Below are positions 13,170 to 20,499 of a stretch of DNA of 21,239 nt, in pieces (position 1 is the stretch's first letter; every line of letters begins with the position of its first letter). The stretch is from JAAYGT01 sp050252075 (GTDB lineage Bacteria > Pseudomonadota > Gammaproteobacteria > Burkholderiales > Burkholderiaceae_B). The position numbers and the translations under genes were made by a program. Under the pieces are notes generated by a model. The model had not been told where the DNA came from. It made no database searches and was given only the letters and a program-made list of their open reading frames with translations. The DNA lies in assembly GCA_050252075.1 (NCBI GenBank), contig JBFWLP010000061.1:1-21239 (forward strand), written 5' to 3'.

Positions 13170-14885
13170 ATGTCCACCATTTCAACCGAAGCCGCGTTGG
13201 GCGGCGAAAGCTTTGCCGATCTTTTTGCAGAAAGTGTTCAGAACCAGGACATGAAGTCCGGTGAGGTCATTTCCGCAGAAGTCGTTCGCATCGATCACAA
13301 TTTTGTCGTCGTTAACGCAGGCCTCAAGTCTGAAGCCCTGATCCCCCTCGAAGAGTTCCTGAATGACCAGGGCGAAATCGAGGTGCAACCCGGCGATTTC
13401 GTTTCCGTCGCTATCGATTCACTCGAAAACGGGTACGGCGACACGATTCTCTCGCGCGATCGCGCCAAGCGTTTGTCGGCATGGCTGCAACTCGAGCAGG
13501 CGCTTGAGTCGGGTGAACTGGTGACCGGTACCATCACCGGCAAGGTCAAGGGCGGCCTTACCGTCATGACCAACGGTATTCGTGCCTTCCTGCCAGGCTC
13601 GCTGGTCGATCTGCGCCCCGTGAAGGACACCACGCCGTACGAAGGCAAAACGCTCGAATTCAAAGTCATCAAGCTCGATCGCAAGCGCAACAACGTGGTC
13701 ATGTCCCGTCGCGCCGTTCTGGAAGCCAGCATGGGCGAAGAACGCGAAAAGCTGCTCGAAACGCTGGCCGAAGGCGCCATCGTCAAGGGTATCGTCAAGA
13801 ACATCACCGATTACGGTGCGTTTATCGACCTGGGCGGCATCGATGGTCTGCTGCACATCACCGACATGGCCTGGCGCCGTGTTCGCCACCCCTCCGAGGT
13901 GTTGCAGGTGGGTCAGGAAGTCGAAGCCAAGGTTCTCAAGTTCGATCAGGAAAAGAGCCGTGTTTCCCTGGGCGTCAAGCAGCTGGGCGAAGATCCCTGG
14001 GTCGGTCTGGCACGTCGCTACCCGCAAGGTACCCGTTTGTTCGGCAAGGTTACCAACCTGACCGACTACGGTTCATTCGTCGAGGTTGAGGCCGGTATCG
14101 AAGGCCTGGTTCACGTGTCCGAAATGGACTGGACCAACAAGAACGTCGATCCCCGCAAGGTGGTCACACTGGGCGAAGAAGTGGAAGTCATGGTTCTCGA
14201 GATCGACGAAGACCGTCGCCGCATTTCGCTGGGCATGAAACAGTGCCGTCCCAACCCCTGGGAAGAGTTCTCCATGAACTTCAAGCGTGGCGACAAAGTG
14301 CGCGGCGCGATCAAGTCCATCACCGATTTCGGCGTGTTTGTCGGTCTGCCCGGCGGCATCGACGGCCTGGTTCACTTGTCCGACCTGTCCTGGACGGAAA
14401 CCGGCGAGGAAGCCGTTCGCAACTTCAAGAAGGGCGACGAGATCGACGCCGTTGTTCTGGGTATCGACACCGAGAAAGAGCGTATCTCCCTGGGTATCAA
14501 GCAGCTCGAAGGCGATCCTTTCAACAACTTCGTGGCCACCTACGATAAAGGCGCCGTGGTGCCTGGCGTGGTCAAGTCGGTTGAAGCCAAGGGCGCGGTT
14601 GTCACGTTGTCGGTTGATGTCGAAGGTTACCTGCGTGCCTCCGAAATCTCCGCCGGTCGTGTCGAAGACGCCACCACGGTGATGAATGCCGGCGACAACG
14701 TCGAAGCCATGATTATCAACGTCGATCGCAAAACACGCTCTATCCAGTTGTCCATTAAGGCACGCGATAACGCTGAAACGGCGGAAACCATCCAGCGCAT
14801 GTCGGAAGCCAGTGCGTCGTCGGGTACGACGAACCTGGGCGCCCTGCTCAAGGCCAAACTTGACCAGCAGCGCGACGACGGTTAA
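13170..14885 (+). CDS. rpsA: 30S ribosomal protein S1
   Basis: S1 binds mRNA and lets the ribosome start on structured or Shine-Dalgarno-poor messages. The 571-residue protein carries six S1 (OB-fold) repeats at about 28-95, 114-180, 201-269, 286-356, 373-443 and 460-531, the full proteobacterial set, with repeats 3 to 6 most alike (for example GIVKNITDYGAFIDLGG and TNLTDYGSFVEVEAG). The start MSTISTEAALGGESF fits the family; an in-frame ATG at 13050 would add 40 unlikely residues. The start codon has no proper Shine-Dalgarno sequence and is preceded by an AU-rich stretch, as known for E. coli rpsA, where S1 represses its own mRNA. ihfB starts 5 nt after the stop. Confidence 0.98.
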   Translation: MSTISTEAALGGESFADLFAESVQNQDMKSGEVISAEVVRIDHNFVVVNAGLKSEALIPLEEFLNDQGEIEVQPGDFVSVAIDSLENGYGDTILSRDRAKRLSAWLQLEQALESGELVTGTITGKVKGGLTVMTNGIRAFLPGSLVDLRPVKDTTPYEGKTLEFKVIKLDRKRNNVVMSRRAVLEASMGEEREKLLETLAEGAIVKGIVKNITDYGAFIDLGGIDGLLHITDMAWRRVRHPSEVLQVGQEVEAKVLKFDQEKSRVSLGVKQLGEDPWVGLARRYPQGTRLFGKVTNLTDYGSFVEVEAGIEGLVHVSEMDWTNKNVDPRKVVTLGEEVEVMVLEIDEDRRRISLGMKQCRPNPWEEFSMNFKRGDKVRGAIKSITDFGVFVGLPGGIDGLVHLSDLSWTETGEEAVRNFKKGDEIDAVVLGIDTEKERISLGIKQLEGDPFNNFVATYDKGAVVPGVVKSVEAKGAVVTLSVDVEGYLRASEISAGRVEDATTVMNAGDNVEAMIINVDRKTRSIQLSIKARDNAETAETIQRMSEASASSGTTNLGALLKAKLDQQRDDG

Positions 14886-14890
14886 TCAGC

Positions 14891-15238
14891 GTGACGAAAT
14901 CGGAACTGATTGCGATTCTTGCCAGCCGCTACCCGCAGCTGGCGGTACGCGACACAGATATTGCCGTAAAAACGGTTCTCGATGCCATGACCCAGGCGCT
15001 TGCCGGTGGTCAGCGCATCGAAATCCGGGGCTTCGGCAGTTTCTCGTTGTCCGAGCGCGCGCCTCGCGTGGGGCGCAACCCGAAGTCCGGCGAAAAAGTG
15101 CATGTGCCTGGAAAACAGGTGCCGCACTTCAAACCGGGCAAAGAATTGCGTCAGCGGGTCGATACGGTCTACGATGAGCAGACCAAAGCGGCGGCCGCCC
15201 ACGATGCCTTCGACCAGCCGCGTGTCATGCACGGCTAG
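14891..15238 (+). CDS. ihfB: Integration host factor subunit beta
   Basis: IHF-beta pairs with IHF-alpha to bend DNA by about 160 degrees at specific sites, affecting transcription, replication and recombination. The sequence is 115 residues from a GTG start and has the family beginning TKSELIAILAS, the DNA-binding arm region IRGFGSFSLSERAPRVGRNPKSGEKV, and the intercalating proline in RNPK. The E. coli protein is 94 aa; here about 20 extra C-terminal residues follow the last conserved helix (from about 95 on), a form also seen in other betaproteobacteria. The GTG at 14891 is 5 nt past the rpsA stop, with no strong ribosome binding site, so translation probably depends on ribosomes finishing rpsA. 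A terminator follows. Confidence 0.95.
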   Translation: MTKSELIAILASRYPQLAVRDTDIAVKTVLDAMTQALAGGQRIEIRGFGSFSLSERAPRVGRNPKSGEKVHVPGKQVPHFKPGKELRQRVDTVYDEQTKAAAAHDAFDQPRVMHG

Positions 15239-15273
15239 GCTGCAAGGGGTCGTCGGCCCGTCGTCGATTCAGG

Positions 15274-15301
15274 AAAAGGACACCGCGGTGTCCTTTTTCT
15301 T
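15274..15301 (+). terminator. Rho-independent terminator after ihfB
   Basis: AAAAGGACACCG (15274-15285) and CGGTGTCCTTTT (15286-15297) are perfect 12-nt reverse complements; with a tetraloop CGCG the working stem is 10 bp. It is followed by a T-rich tract running to 15302. It closes the gyrA-to-ihfB gene series, 35 nt after the ihfB stop. Confidence 0.9.
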
Positions 15302-15336
15302 TGCCCTGGTTATGCGGCAGGGGTCCCGATTCCCCG

Positions 15337-15342
15337 TACAAT
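15337..15342 (+). promoter_or_regulatory. Candidate -10 element of the lapA-lapB-hldA-hldD operon
   Basis: TACAAT (5 of 6 consensus) lies between the ihfB terminator and the lapA start, giving a leader of about 27 nt. I see no good -35 at 16-18 bp. Position is the main support. Confidence 0.4.
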
Positions 15343-15375
15343 TACGCCAATTAACACAATCCAGGAGTAATTCGC

Positions 15376-15699
15376 ATGCGTTATCTGGTTTGGTTGCTGC
15401 GCCTTGTGGTGTTTGTCGTCGTACTCATGTTTGCGCTCAAAAACACCGGTCCGGTAACCGTCAACTTTTTTGCCGACCACGTCGTGGCCGATGTCCCCCT
15501 GATTGTCGTGATGCTGGTGACTTTCGTGCTGGGAATCGTTTTCGGATTCCTGGTGGCGTTGCCTGCCCTGATGCGCAAACGTCGCGAGGTGGCCCGGCTG
15601 CGTCGCGATATGGCGCGCCTTGAAGAGCAGTCCCGGCTGCCGGGGGCCCGCACGGAATCCGCTCCGCCCGAAATGACGGCCCCGCTGGCTCCCTTGTAA
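15376..15699 (+). CDS. lapA: Lipopolysaccharide assembly protein A (DUF1049)
   Basis: LapA is a small inner-membrane protein found with LapB and linked to LPS assembly and control. The 107-residue sequence has two hydrophobic segments (about 4-21 and 41-65) separated by the family segment KNTGPVTVNFF, then a charged stretch MRKRREVARLRRDMARLEEQ (about 66-85) that could form a short cytoplasmic coiled coil, and a Pro-rich tail. AGGAG at 15363-15367 lies 8 nt before the ATG. lapB follows after 20 nt. The E. coli homologue is YciS, in the same order before YciM (LapB). Confidence 0.9.
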   Translation: MRYLVWLLRLVVFVVVLMFALKNTGPVTVNFFADHVVADVPLIVVMLVTFVLGIVFGFLVALPALMRKRREVARLRRDMARLEEQSRLPGARTESAPPEMTAPLAPL

Positions 15700-15719
15700 T
15701 TTATCGGGACAATCAGATC

Positions 15720-16988
15720 GTGGATTTTGAAACGTGGTGGCTGATTTTCGTCCCCCTTTTGTTCGCCCTGGGGTGGATAGCGGCGCGTGTGGATATTCGC
15801 CAAATGTTGTCCGAAACGCGCTCCCTGCCCAAGTCGTATTTCAAGGGGCTGAATTTTCTGCTGAACGAGCAGCCCGACCGGGCGATCGATGCGTTCGTCG
15901 AGGTGGCCAAGCTTGATCCCGAAACGACCGAGCTGCATTTCGCCCTGGGCAGCCTGTTTCGCCGCCGAGGCGAAATGGAGCGCGCCATCCGTGTGCATCA
16001 AAGCCTGTTGTCGCGCGCGGATCTTCCCGTGGCGGATCGCGAGAATGCGCAACACGAGCTGGCCCAAGACTTCCTGAAAGCCGGCATGCTCGATCGCGCC
16101 GAGCAGGCCTTTGAAATGGTGCTCGACACACGCTTTGCCGTGCCCGCCATACGTGCGCTCATCCGCATCTACGAATCCGAGCACGACTGGGACCGTGCCA
16201 TCGAGGCGGTCAGCCGGTTGCGGGCGCTGGTCGATGAACCCGTTCCCCAGTTGGCCCACTACCACTGCGAGAAGGCCGTGGTGGCCCTGAACGCGAAGCC
16301 CGCCGATATCCAGGCCGCGCAGAACGCCCTCGACGCCGCCGAGCATGCCGTACGGCAAGTGCAGGGGCAAACCCGTACCCAAGGCGCCCAGGCCCGTCTG
16401 GCGATGTTGCGCGCACAGCTTGCGAGCCTGCAAAACGATCCCCAGCTGGAACGCACGCACCTGGAGTCCGTACTGGCGCATGCACCCGACTATGCCGGCC
16501 TGGTCGCCGGCAAACTGCTGGAATGCTACGTTGCTCTGGGGCAGGCGGCCGATGGTCTGGCCGTTATTCAGGCCCACTACCAGCGTCATCCGTCGCTCGA
16601 TGTATTCAACGTCATTTTCCGGCAGTTGCGGGCCCAGGAAGGGCACGCCGGCGCGTGGGCATTTGCCCGGCAGGCCCTGCGCCTGCATCCGTCGTTGCTG
16701 GGGCTGGATCGCCTGCTCGATGCCGAGCTGGCGTTTCAGAAAAACGAGAAAGCGCCGGAGCCCGCCGGTCAGGGCGCCTTGTCTGTGCAGGCCGGCGCCC
16801 CGCTGGGGGAGCGCATGGATGTCGCCGACCTGGGCTTGTTGCGTTCGCTCATTCACAAGCATACGCAACGGCTGGACCGCTACGGATGCAATAACTGCGG
16901 CTTTGAGGCCCGCACATTCTACTGGCAGTGCCCGGCATGCACCTCGTGGGAAACCTACGAGCCGCGCCGCCTGGAGGAAGTTCGATGA
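15720..16988 (+). CDS. lapB: Lipopolysaccharide assembly protein B
   Basis: LapB (YciM) is a membrane-anchored TPR protein that promotes FtsH-dependent destruction of LpxC and so sets the rate of LPS synthesis. The 422-residue sequence has an N-terminal membrane helix (about 6-20, WWLIFVPLLFALGWIAA), a series of TPR-like helical repeats (about 37-360, starting at YFKGLNFLLNEQPDRAIDAF), and a C-terminal rubredoxin-type metal site with C390, C393, C404 and C407. The four cysteines are intact. It starts with GTG at 15720, 20 nt after lapA, with a weak ribosome binding site; no in-frame ATG keeps the membrane helix. It overlaps the heptose kinase gene in ATGA, which ties LPS control to core synthesis. 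Confidence 0.95.
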   Translation: MDFETWWLIFVPLLFALGWIAARVDIRQMLSETRSLPKSYFKGLNFLLNEQPDRAIDAFVEVAKLDPETTELHFALGSLFRRRGEMERAIRVHQSLLSRADLPVADRENAQHELAQDFLKAGMLDRAEQAFEMVLDTRFAVPAIRALIRIYESEHDWDRAIEAVSRLRALVDEPVPQLAHYHCEKAVVALNAKPADIQAAQNALDAAEHAVRQVQGQTRTQGAQARLAMLRAQLASLQNDPQLERTHLESVLAHAPDYAGLVAGKLLECYVALGQAADGLAVIQAHYQRHPSLDVFNVIFRQLRAQEGHAGAWAFARQALRLHPSLLGLDRLLDAELAFQKNEKAPEPAGQGALSVQAGAPLGERMDVADLGLLRSLIHKHTQRLDRYGCNNCGFEARTFYWQCPACTSWETYEPRRLEEVR

Positions 16989-17914
16989 TTCCGTTTCCTT
17001 ATCAGGCGGTCAGGCACGCCCGTGTGCTGGTGGTTGGCGATATCATGCTGGATCGCTACTGGTTCGGCGAGGTGGAGCGTATTTCTCCCGAGGCGCCGGT
17101 GCCGGTTGTGCGGGTGGCCCGGCGCGAAGACAGGCTGGGCGGCGCGGCCAACGTGGCACGCAATATTGCGGCGCTTGGGGCGCAGGCGACGCTGCTGGGC
17201 ATTGTGGGCGACGATGAGCCGGCACGGCAGGTGGCGGCCTTGTCACGCGAGGCCGGCATTCAGGCGCACCTGATCACCGATCCCTCCGTACCCACCACCC
17301 TTAAAATGCGGGTGCTGGGCAGGCAGCAGCAGTTGCTGCGCGTCGATTTCGAAGATCACCCCCACGAGGGCGTGTTGCAATCCATTGACGACCAGCTGGC
17401 CGCTTTGCTGCCCGGGCACGATCTGGTGGTGGTGTCCGACTATGCCAAAGGGGTGCTGGTTCACGTTGAGCGTCTTATTGCGCTGGCGCGTGAGGCCGGC
17501 GTTCCCGTGCTGGTCGATCCCAAGGGCCATCATTACGAGCGGTACCGGGGAGCGTCCATCATCACCCCCAACCGGTCTGAAATGCAAGACGCCGTGGGGC
17601 GCTGGAAAGACGAAGAGGATCTGGCCCGCCGGGCCCAGCAGCTGCGCCGGTCGCTGCAGCTTGAAGCCTTGCTGGTCACTCGCTCCGAGCAGGGAATGAC
17701 GCTGTTTTCTGATCTCGGGCGTCAGCACACCGATGCCAACGCCCAGGAAGTCTTCGACGTATCGGGGGCGGGCGACACCGTGCTGGCCACACTGGCGGTC
17801 ACACGGGCGGCAGGCCTTGCCTGGTTCGACGCGGTGTTGTGGGCCAACCGTGCCGGGGGAATCGTTGTCGGAAAGCTGGGTACCTCGACGGTATCGGCAG
17901 AGGAGCTTTTATGA
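16985..17914 (+). CDS. hldA: D-glycero-beta-D-manno-heptose-7-phosphate kinase, stand-alone
   Basis: The enzyme phosphorylates heptose 7-phosphate to the 1,7-bisphosphate on the way to ADP-heptose, the sugar donor for the LPS inner core. The 309-residue protein is a PfkB-family kinase: VVGDIMLDRYW near 16-26, LGGAANVARN at 51-60, TPNRSE in the middle and DVSGAGDT at 258-265 with catalytic base D264. E. coli uses the two-domain HldE of about 477 aa; here the adenylyltransferase half is missing, so a separate hldC should exist elsewhere. The ATG at 16985 has GGAGGAAG directly upstream and overlaps lapB in ATGA; an earlier in-frame ATG at 16928 lies inside lapB and is rejected. Older names are rfaE or waaE. 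Confidence 0.94.
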   Translation: MIPFPYQAVRHARVLVVGDIMLDRYWFGEVERISPEAPVPVVRVARREDRLGGAANVARNIAALGAQATLLGIVGDDEPARQVAALSREAGIQAHLITDPSVPTTLKMRVLGRQQQLLRVDFEDHPHEGVLQSIDDQLAALLPGHDLVVVSDYAKGVLVHVERLIALAREAGVPVLVDPKGHHYERYRGASIITPNRSEMQDAVGRWKDEEDLARRAQQLRRSLQLEALLVTRSEQGMTLFSDLGRQHTDANAQEVFDVSGAGDTVLATLAVTRAAGLAWFDAVLWANRAGGIVVGKLGTSTVSAEELL

Positions 17915-18912
17915 TTGTAGTAACGGGTGGAGCCGGTTTCATCGGCAGCAATGTGGTGGCGGGCCTGAACCGTCGTGGAGTCAGTGACATTCTGGTGGTC
18001 GATGACCTGACCGAGGGCGACAAGTTCGTCAATCTGGCGCATGCCGATATTGCCGATTATCTGCACAAAGACGATTTTCGCGCCCGGGTGGCGGCGGGTA
18101 CGTTGCCCAAGGTCCAGGCTGTCCTGCACCAGGGGGCGTGCTCCGACACCACGGAACGCAACGGGCATTACATGATGGACAACAATTACCAGGTCACGCT
18201 GGAATTGTTCCGGTATTGCCAGGCCGTGAAAATTCCCTTTGTGTATGCGTCTTCGGCGGCGGTATACGGCGCGGGGCCGGTGTATGCCGAAGACCGCCGC
18301 AACGAAGCGCCGCTGAATGTCTACGGTTACTCGAAATTTCTGTTCGATCAGGTCGTGCGCCGGGAAATGAAGACGCTTTCTGCGCCGGTGGTTGGTTTGC
18401 GTTACTTCAATGTGTACGGCCCGAACGAGCAGCACAAGGGGCGTATGGCCTCGGTGGCTTTCCACAACATGAATCAATACAGCACCGAAGGGCATGTGCG
18501 TTTGTTCGGTGGATGGGATGGCTATCCCAACGGCGGCCAGCAGCGTGATTTCATTTACATTGACGATGTGGTTGACGTCAATTTGCATTTCTTGTTTGAA
18601 AGTACCGTGTCCGGCATTTTCAACTGCGGTACCGGGCGAGCCCAGCCGTTCAACGATGTCGCCCGGGCGGTGGTCAATGCCTTGCGCCGCCATGGGGGGC
18701 AAAGCCAGTCCAGCCTTGACGATCTGGTGCACAGCCAGCAGGTTCAGTACATTGATTTTCCCGACGATCTGAAAGGCCGTTATCAAAGCCACACGCAGGC
18801 CGACCTGACGCAATTGCGGGCGGCGGGGTACACGGCCGGGTTTCTCGATGTGGAGCAGGGCGTCAATCGCTATGTCGATGCGCTGGTCGCCGCCGGACGT
18901 CTGACTCCGTAG
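17911..18912 (+). CDS. hldD: ADP-L-glycero-D-manno-heptose 6-epimerase
   Basis: HldD inverts C6 of ADP-D-glycero-D-manno-heptose to give the L,D form used for the LPS inner core. The 333-residue protein is an extended short-chain dehydrogenase: the NADP-binding motif GGAGFIGSN at 6-14, DDLTEGDKFVNL at 31-42, the catalytic Y138-x3-K142 in NVYGYSKFLFDQ, and VGLRYFNVYGPNE downstream. These family features match E. coli HldD (310 aa) with slight extensions. The start at 17911 has AGGAG at 17901-17905 and overlaps the hldA stop in ATGA; a longer frame from 17839 would lie within hldA. No terminator is evident in the 134 nt after it. Confidence 0.96.
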   Translation: MIVVTGGAGFIGSNVVAGLNRRGVSDILVVDDLTEGDKFVNLAHADIADYLHKDDFRARVAAGTLPKVQAVLHQGACSDTTERNGHYMMDNNYQVTLELFRYCQAVKIPFVYASSAAVYGAGPVYAEDRRNEAPLNVYGYSKFLFDQVVRREMKTLSAPVVGLRYFNVYGPNEQHKGRMASVAFHNMNQYSTEGHVRLFGGWDGYPNGGQQRDFIYIDDVVDVNLHFLFESTVSGIFNCGTGRAQPFNDVARAVVNALRRHGGQSQSSLDDLVHSQQVQYIDFPDDLKGRYQSHTQADLTQLRAAGYTAGFLDVEQGVNRYVDALVAAGRLTP

Positions 18913-19046
18913 TTTTCCGGGTGGGCAATGTGCGCCCGCAGGCCTCGTGCAAGTGCGCGTTCTCTTGCATCATGGGCAAACCACACACGACCGTCTGCTG
19001 TCATGGCAGGCGCGTTGCGCTGTGTGGCTAGCTTCCCGGAGGCCTT

Positions 19047-19520
19047 ATGAATCCCTTTACGCAATCAACGGTGGCGCTGCCCACTGGCCAGTCGTTCCAG
19101 GCAACGTCTGGTGCCGTATCGCCTGGCTACTGGCGACGCGTGGGCGCCGCCGCCGCCGGCCTGGCCATAGGCGCTGCAGCGGCCTCGTTTTCCGCGACGG
19201 CGTACGCTGTCAATGTGAATGCGGCGAACGCGCAGCAGCTCATGCAAATTTCCGGCATCGGCGCCAAAACGGCTCAGCGTATTGTGGCCGAGCGCGAGCG
19301 CGCCGGCCCGTTTGAATCACTCGACGATTTATCGGATAGGGTCAAGGGGATCGGTACCAAAACGGTACGCCGGTTCGAGGCCGCCGGGTTGACCGCAGGC
19401 GGCCAGTCGCCGCCCAGCGCGCCGGCGCCCGCACCCGCCGCAGCGGTGCCCGCACAGGCGGGCAAGAGCGTTCCCGCACCTGCGCCGGCGTCACGCCTTT
19501 CGGGGTTTTTCATGCGCTGA
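19047..19520 (+). CDS. ComEA-like helix-hairpin-helix DNA-binding protein
   Basis: The 157-residue protein has an Ala/Gly-rich hydrophobic segment (about 32-54) that could be a membrane anchor or a signal sequence preceded by an unusually long 30-residue N-terminus. Two helix-hairpin-helix repeats follow (about 56-117), with VNVNAANAQQLMQISGIGAKTAQRIV and LSDRVKGIGTKTVRRF. This is the ComEA pattern; ComEA proteins bind incoming DNA at the cell surface or in the periplasm during natural transformation. After residue 118 comes a Pro/Ala tail ending in FFMR, of unknown use. GGAGG at 19038-19042 is only 4 nt before the ATG. A competence role is inferred from family only; no other competence genes are in view. 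Confidence 0.8.
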   Translation: MNPFTQSTVALPTGQSFQATSGAVSPGYWRRVGAAAAGLAIGAAAASFSATAYAVNVNAANAQQLMQISGIGAKTAQRIVAERERAGPFESLDDLSDRVKGIGTKTVRRFEAAGLTAGGQSPPSAPAPAPAAAVPAQAGKSVPAPAPASRLSGFFMR

Positions 19521-19567
19521 CGTCTTGGCCGGCGGCGGGCCCGGGGGGCGGGCCGTGTGCCGGCAGC

Positions 19568-19593
19568 GCCGGAAACGGTGTATTATTTCCGGC
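19568..19593. repeat. Inverted repeat immediately upstream of cysM
   Basis: GCCGGAAA (19568-19575) and TTTCCGGC (19586-19593) are perfect reverse complements with a 10-bp spacer, ending on the base before the cysM ATG. The spacer and right arm contain TATTAT (19581-19586), a 5-of-6 match to a -10. It could be an operator, a hairpin over the start, or chance in GC-rich DNA. No T run follows, so it is not a terminator for comEA. Confidence 0.45.
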
Positions 19594-20499
19594 ATGAAAA
19601 CCTACCCCACTATCGAACAGACCATAGGCGCCACCCCGTTGGTGCGCCTTCAGCGCATTCCCGGTAACGCCGGGCAACCCCGCGGCAACGTCATTCTGGC
19701 CAAGCTGGAAGGGAACAATCCGGCCGGTTCCGTCAAGGATCGTGCCGCCAGTTCCATGATCCGGCACGCCGAAGCCCGGGGCGAAATCAAGCCCGGCGAT
19801 ACGCTCATTGAAGCCACCAGCGGCAATACAGGTATCGCGCTGGCCATGGCGGCGGCGATCCGTGGCTACAAAATGATTCTCATCATGCCTGACAACCTGT
19901 CGCTGGAGCGGCGTGCTTCCATGACCGCTTATGGCGCCCGGCTCATTCTTACGCCGGCCAATCAGGGCGGCATGGAATACGCGCGTGATCTGGCCATGCA
20001 AATGCAGGCCGAGGGCAAGGGCAAGGTACTTGATCAGTTCGCCAATCCTGACAATCCACGGGCCCACGAAGAGAGCACCGGCCCCGAACTGTGGCAGCAA
20101 ACCGACGGCCGGCTCACCCATTTCGTCAGTGCCATGGGCACCACCGGCACCATTATGGGGGTAGGGCGGTATTTGCACTCGCGTAATCCCGATATCGTGG
20201 TTGTCGGCGCCCAGCCCGCCGAAGGTTCACAGATTCCTGGCATACGCAAATGGCCCGAAGCCTACCAGCCCCGCATTTATGACCCGTCGGTGGTGAACGA
20301 GTTCGAGCTCATCAGCCAGCTGGAAGCCGAGGAAATGGCCCGCCGCATGGCGGCCGAGGAAGGCATCTTCTGCGGTATTTCGGCTGCCGGCGCCCTGGTT
20401 GCAGCCATGCGTGTGGCGCAGCGCGTGGAAAATTCCACCATCGCTTTCATTGTGTGCGATCGCGGCGACCGCTATTTGTCGACCGGCGTGTTCAATTAA
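19594..20499 (+). CDS. cysM: Cysteine synthase B (O-acetylserine sulfhydrylase B)
   Basis: CysM makes cysteine from O-acetylserine with sulfide or thiosulfate. The 301-residue PLP enzyme has the lysine K48 in NNPAGSVKDRA, the substrate loop ATSGNTGIALA (74-84), and MPDNLSLERR, which is typical of the CysM branch rather than CysK (MPETMSIERR). The glycine-rich phosphate loop MGTTGTIMGVG and FCGISAAGALVAAM are present. The ATG at 19594 matches the family start; an in-frame upstream frame from 19525 reads through low-complexity GC-rich DNA and is rejected. There is no convincing ribosome binding site. A TATTAT at 19581-19586 would put the transcript start almost on the ATG. The gene ends 8 nt inside the convergent murein transglycosylase gene. 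Confidence 0.95.
   Translation: MKTYPTIEQTIGATPLVRLQRIPGNAGQPRGNVILAKLEGNNPAGSVKDRAASSMIRHAEARGEIKPGDTLIEATSGNTGIALAMAAAIRGYKMILIMPDNLSLERRASMTAYGARLILTPANQGGMEYARDLAMQMQAEGKGKVLDQFANPDNPRAHEESTGPELWQQTDGRLTHFVSAMGTTGTIMGVGRYLHSRNPDIVVVGAQPAEGSQIPGIRKWPEAYQPRIYDPSVVNEFELISQLEAEEMARRMAAEEGIFCGISAAGALVAAMRVAQRVENSTIAFIVCDRGDRYLSTGVFN

Noticed and set aside
15381..16868. 495-codon open frame opposite lapA/lapB
   Set aside because: Antisense shadow of two well-supported genes; it spans both and the gap between them and has no domain signature.
17722..18813. 363-codon open frame opposite hldA/hldD
   Set aside because: Antisense shadow; the plus-strand genes carry full catalytic motifs.
18913..18945. 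Hairpin-like GC-rich dyad after hldD
   Set aside because: The stem is about 6 bp with a G-U pair and is not followed by a T run, so it is not a credible terminator.
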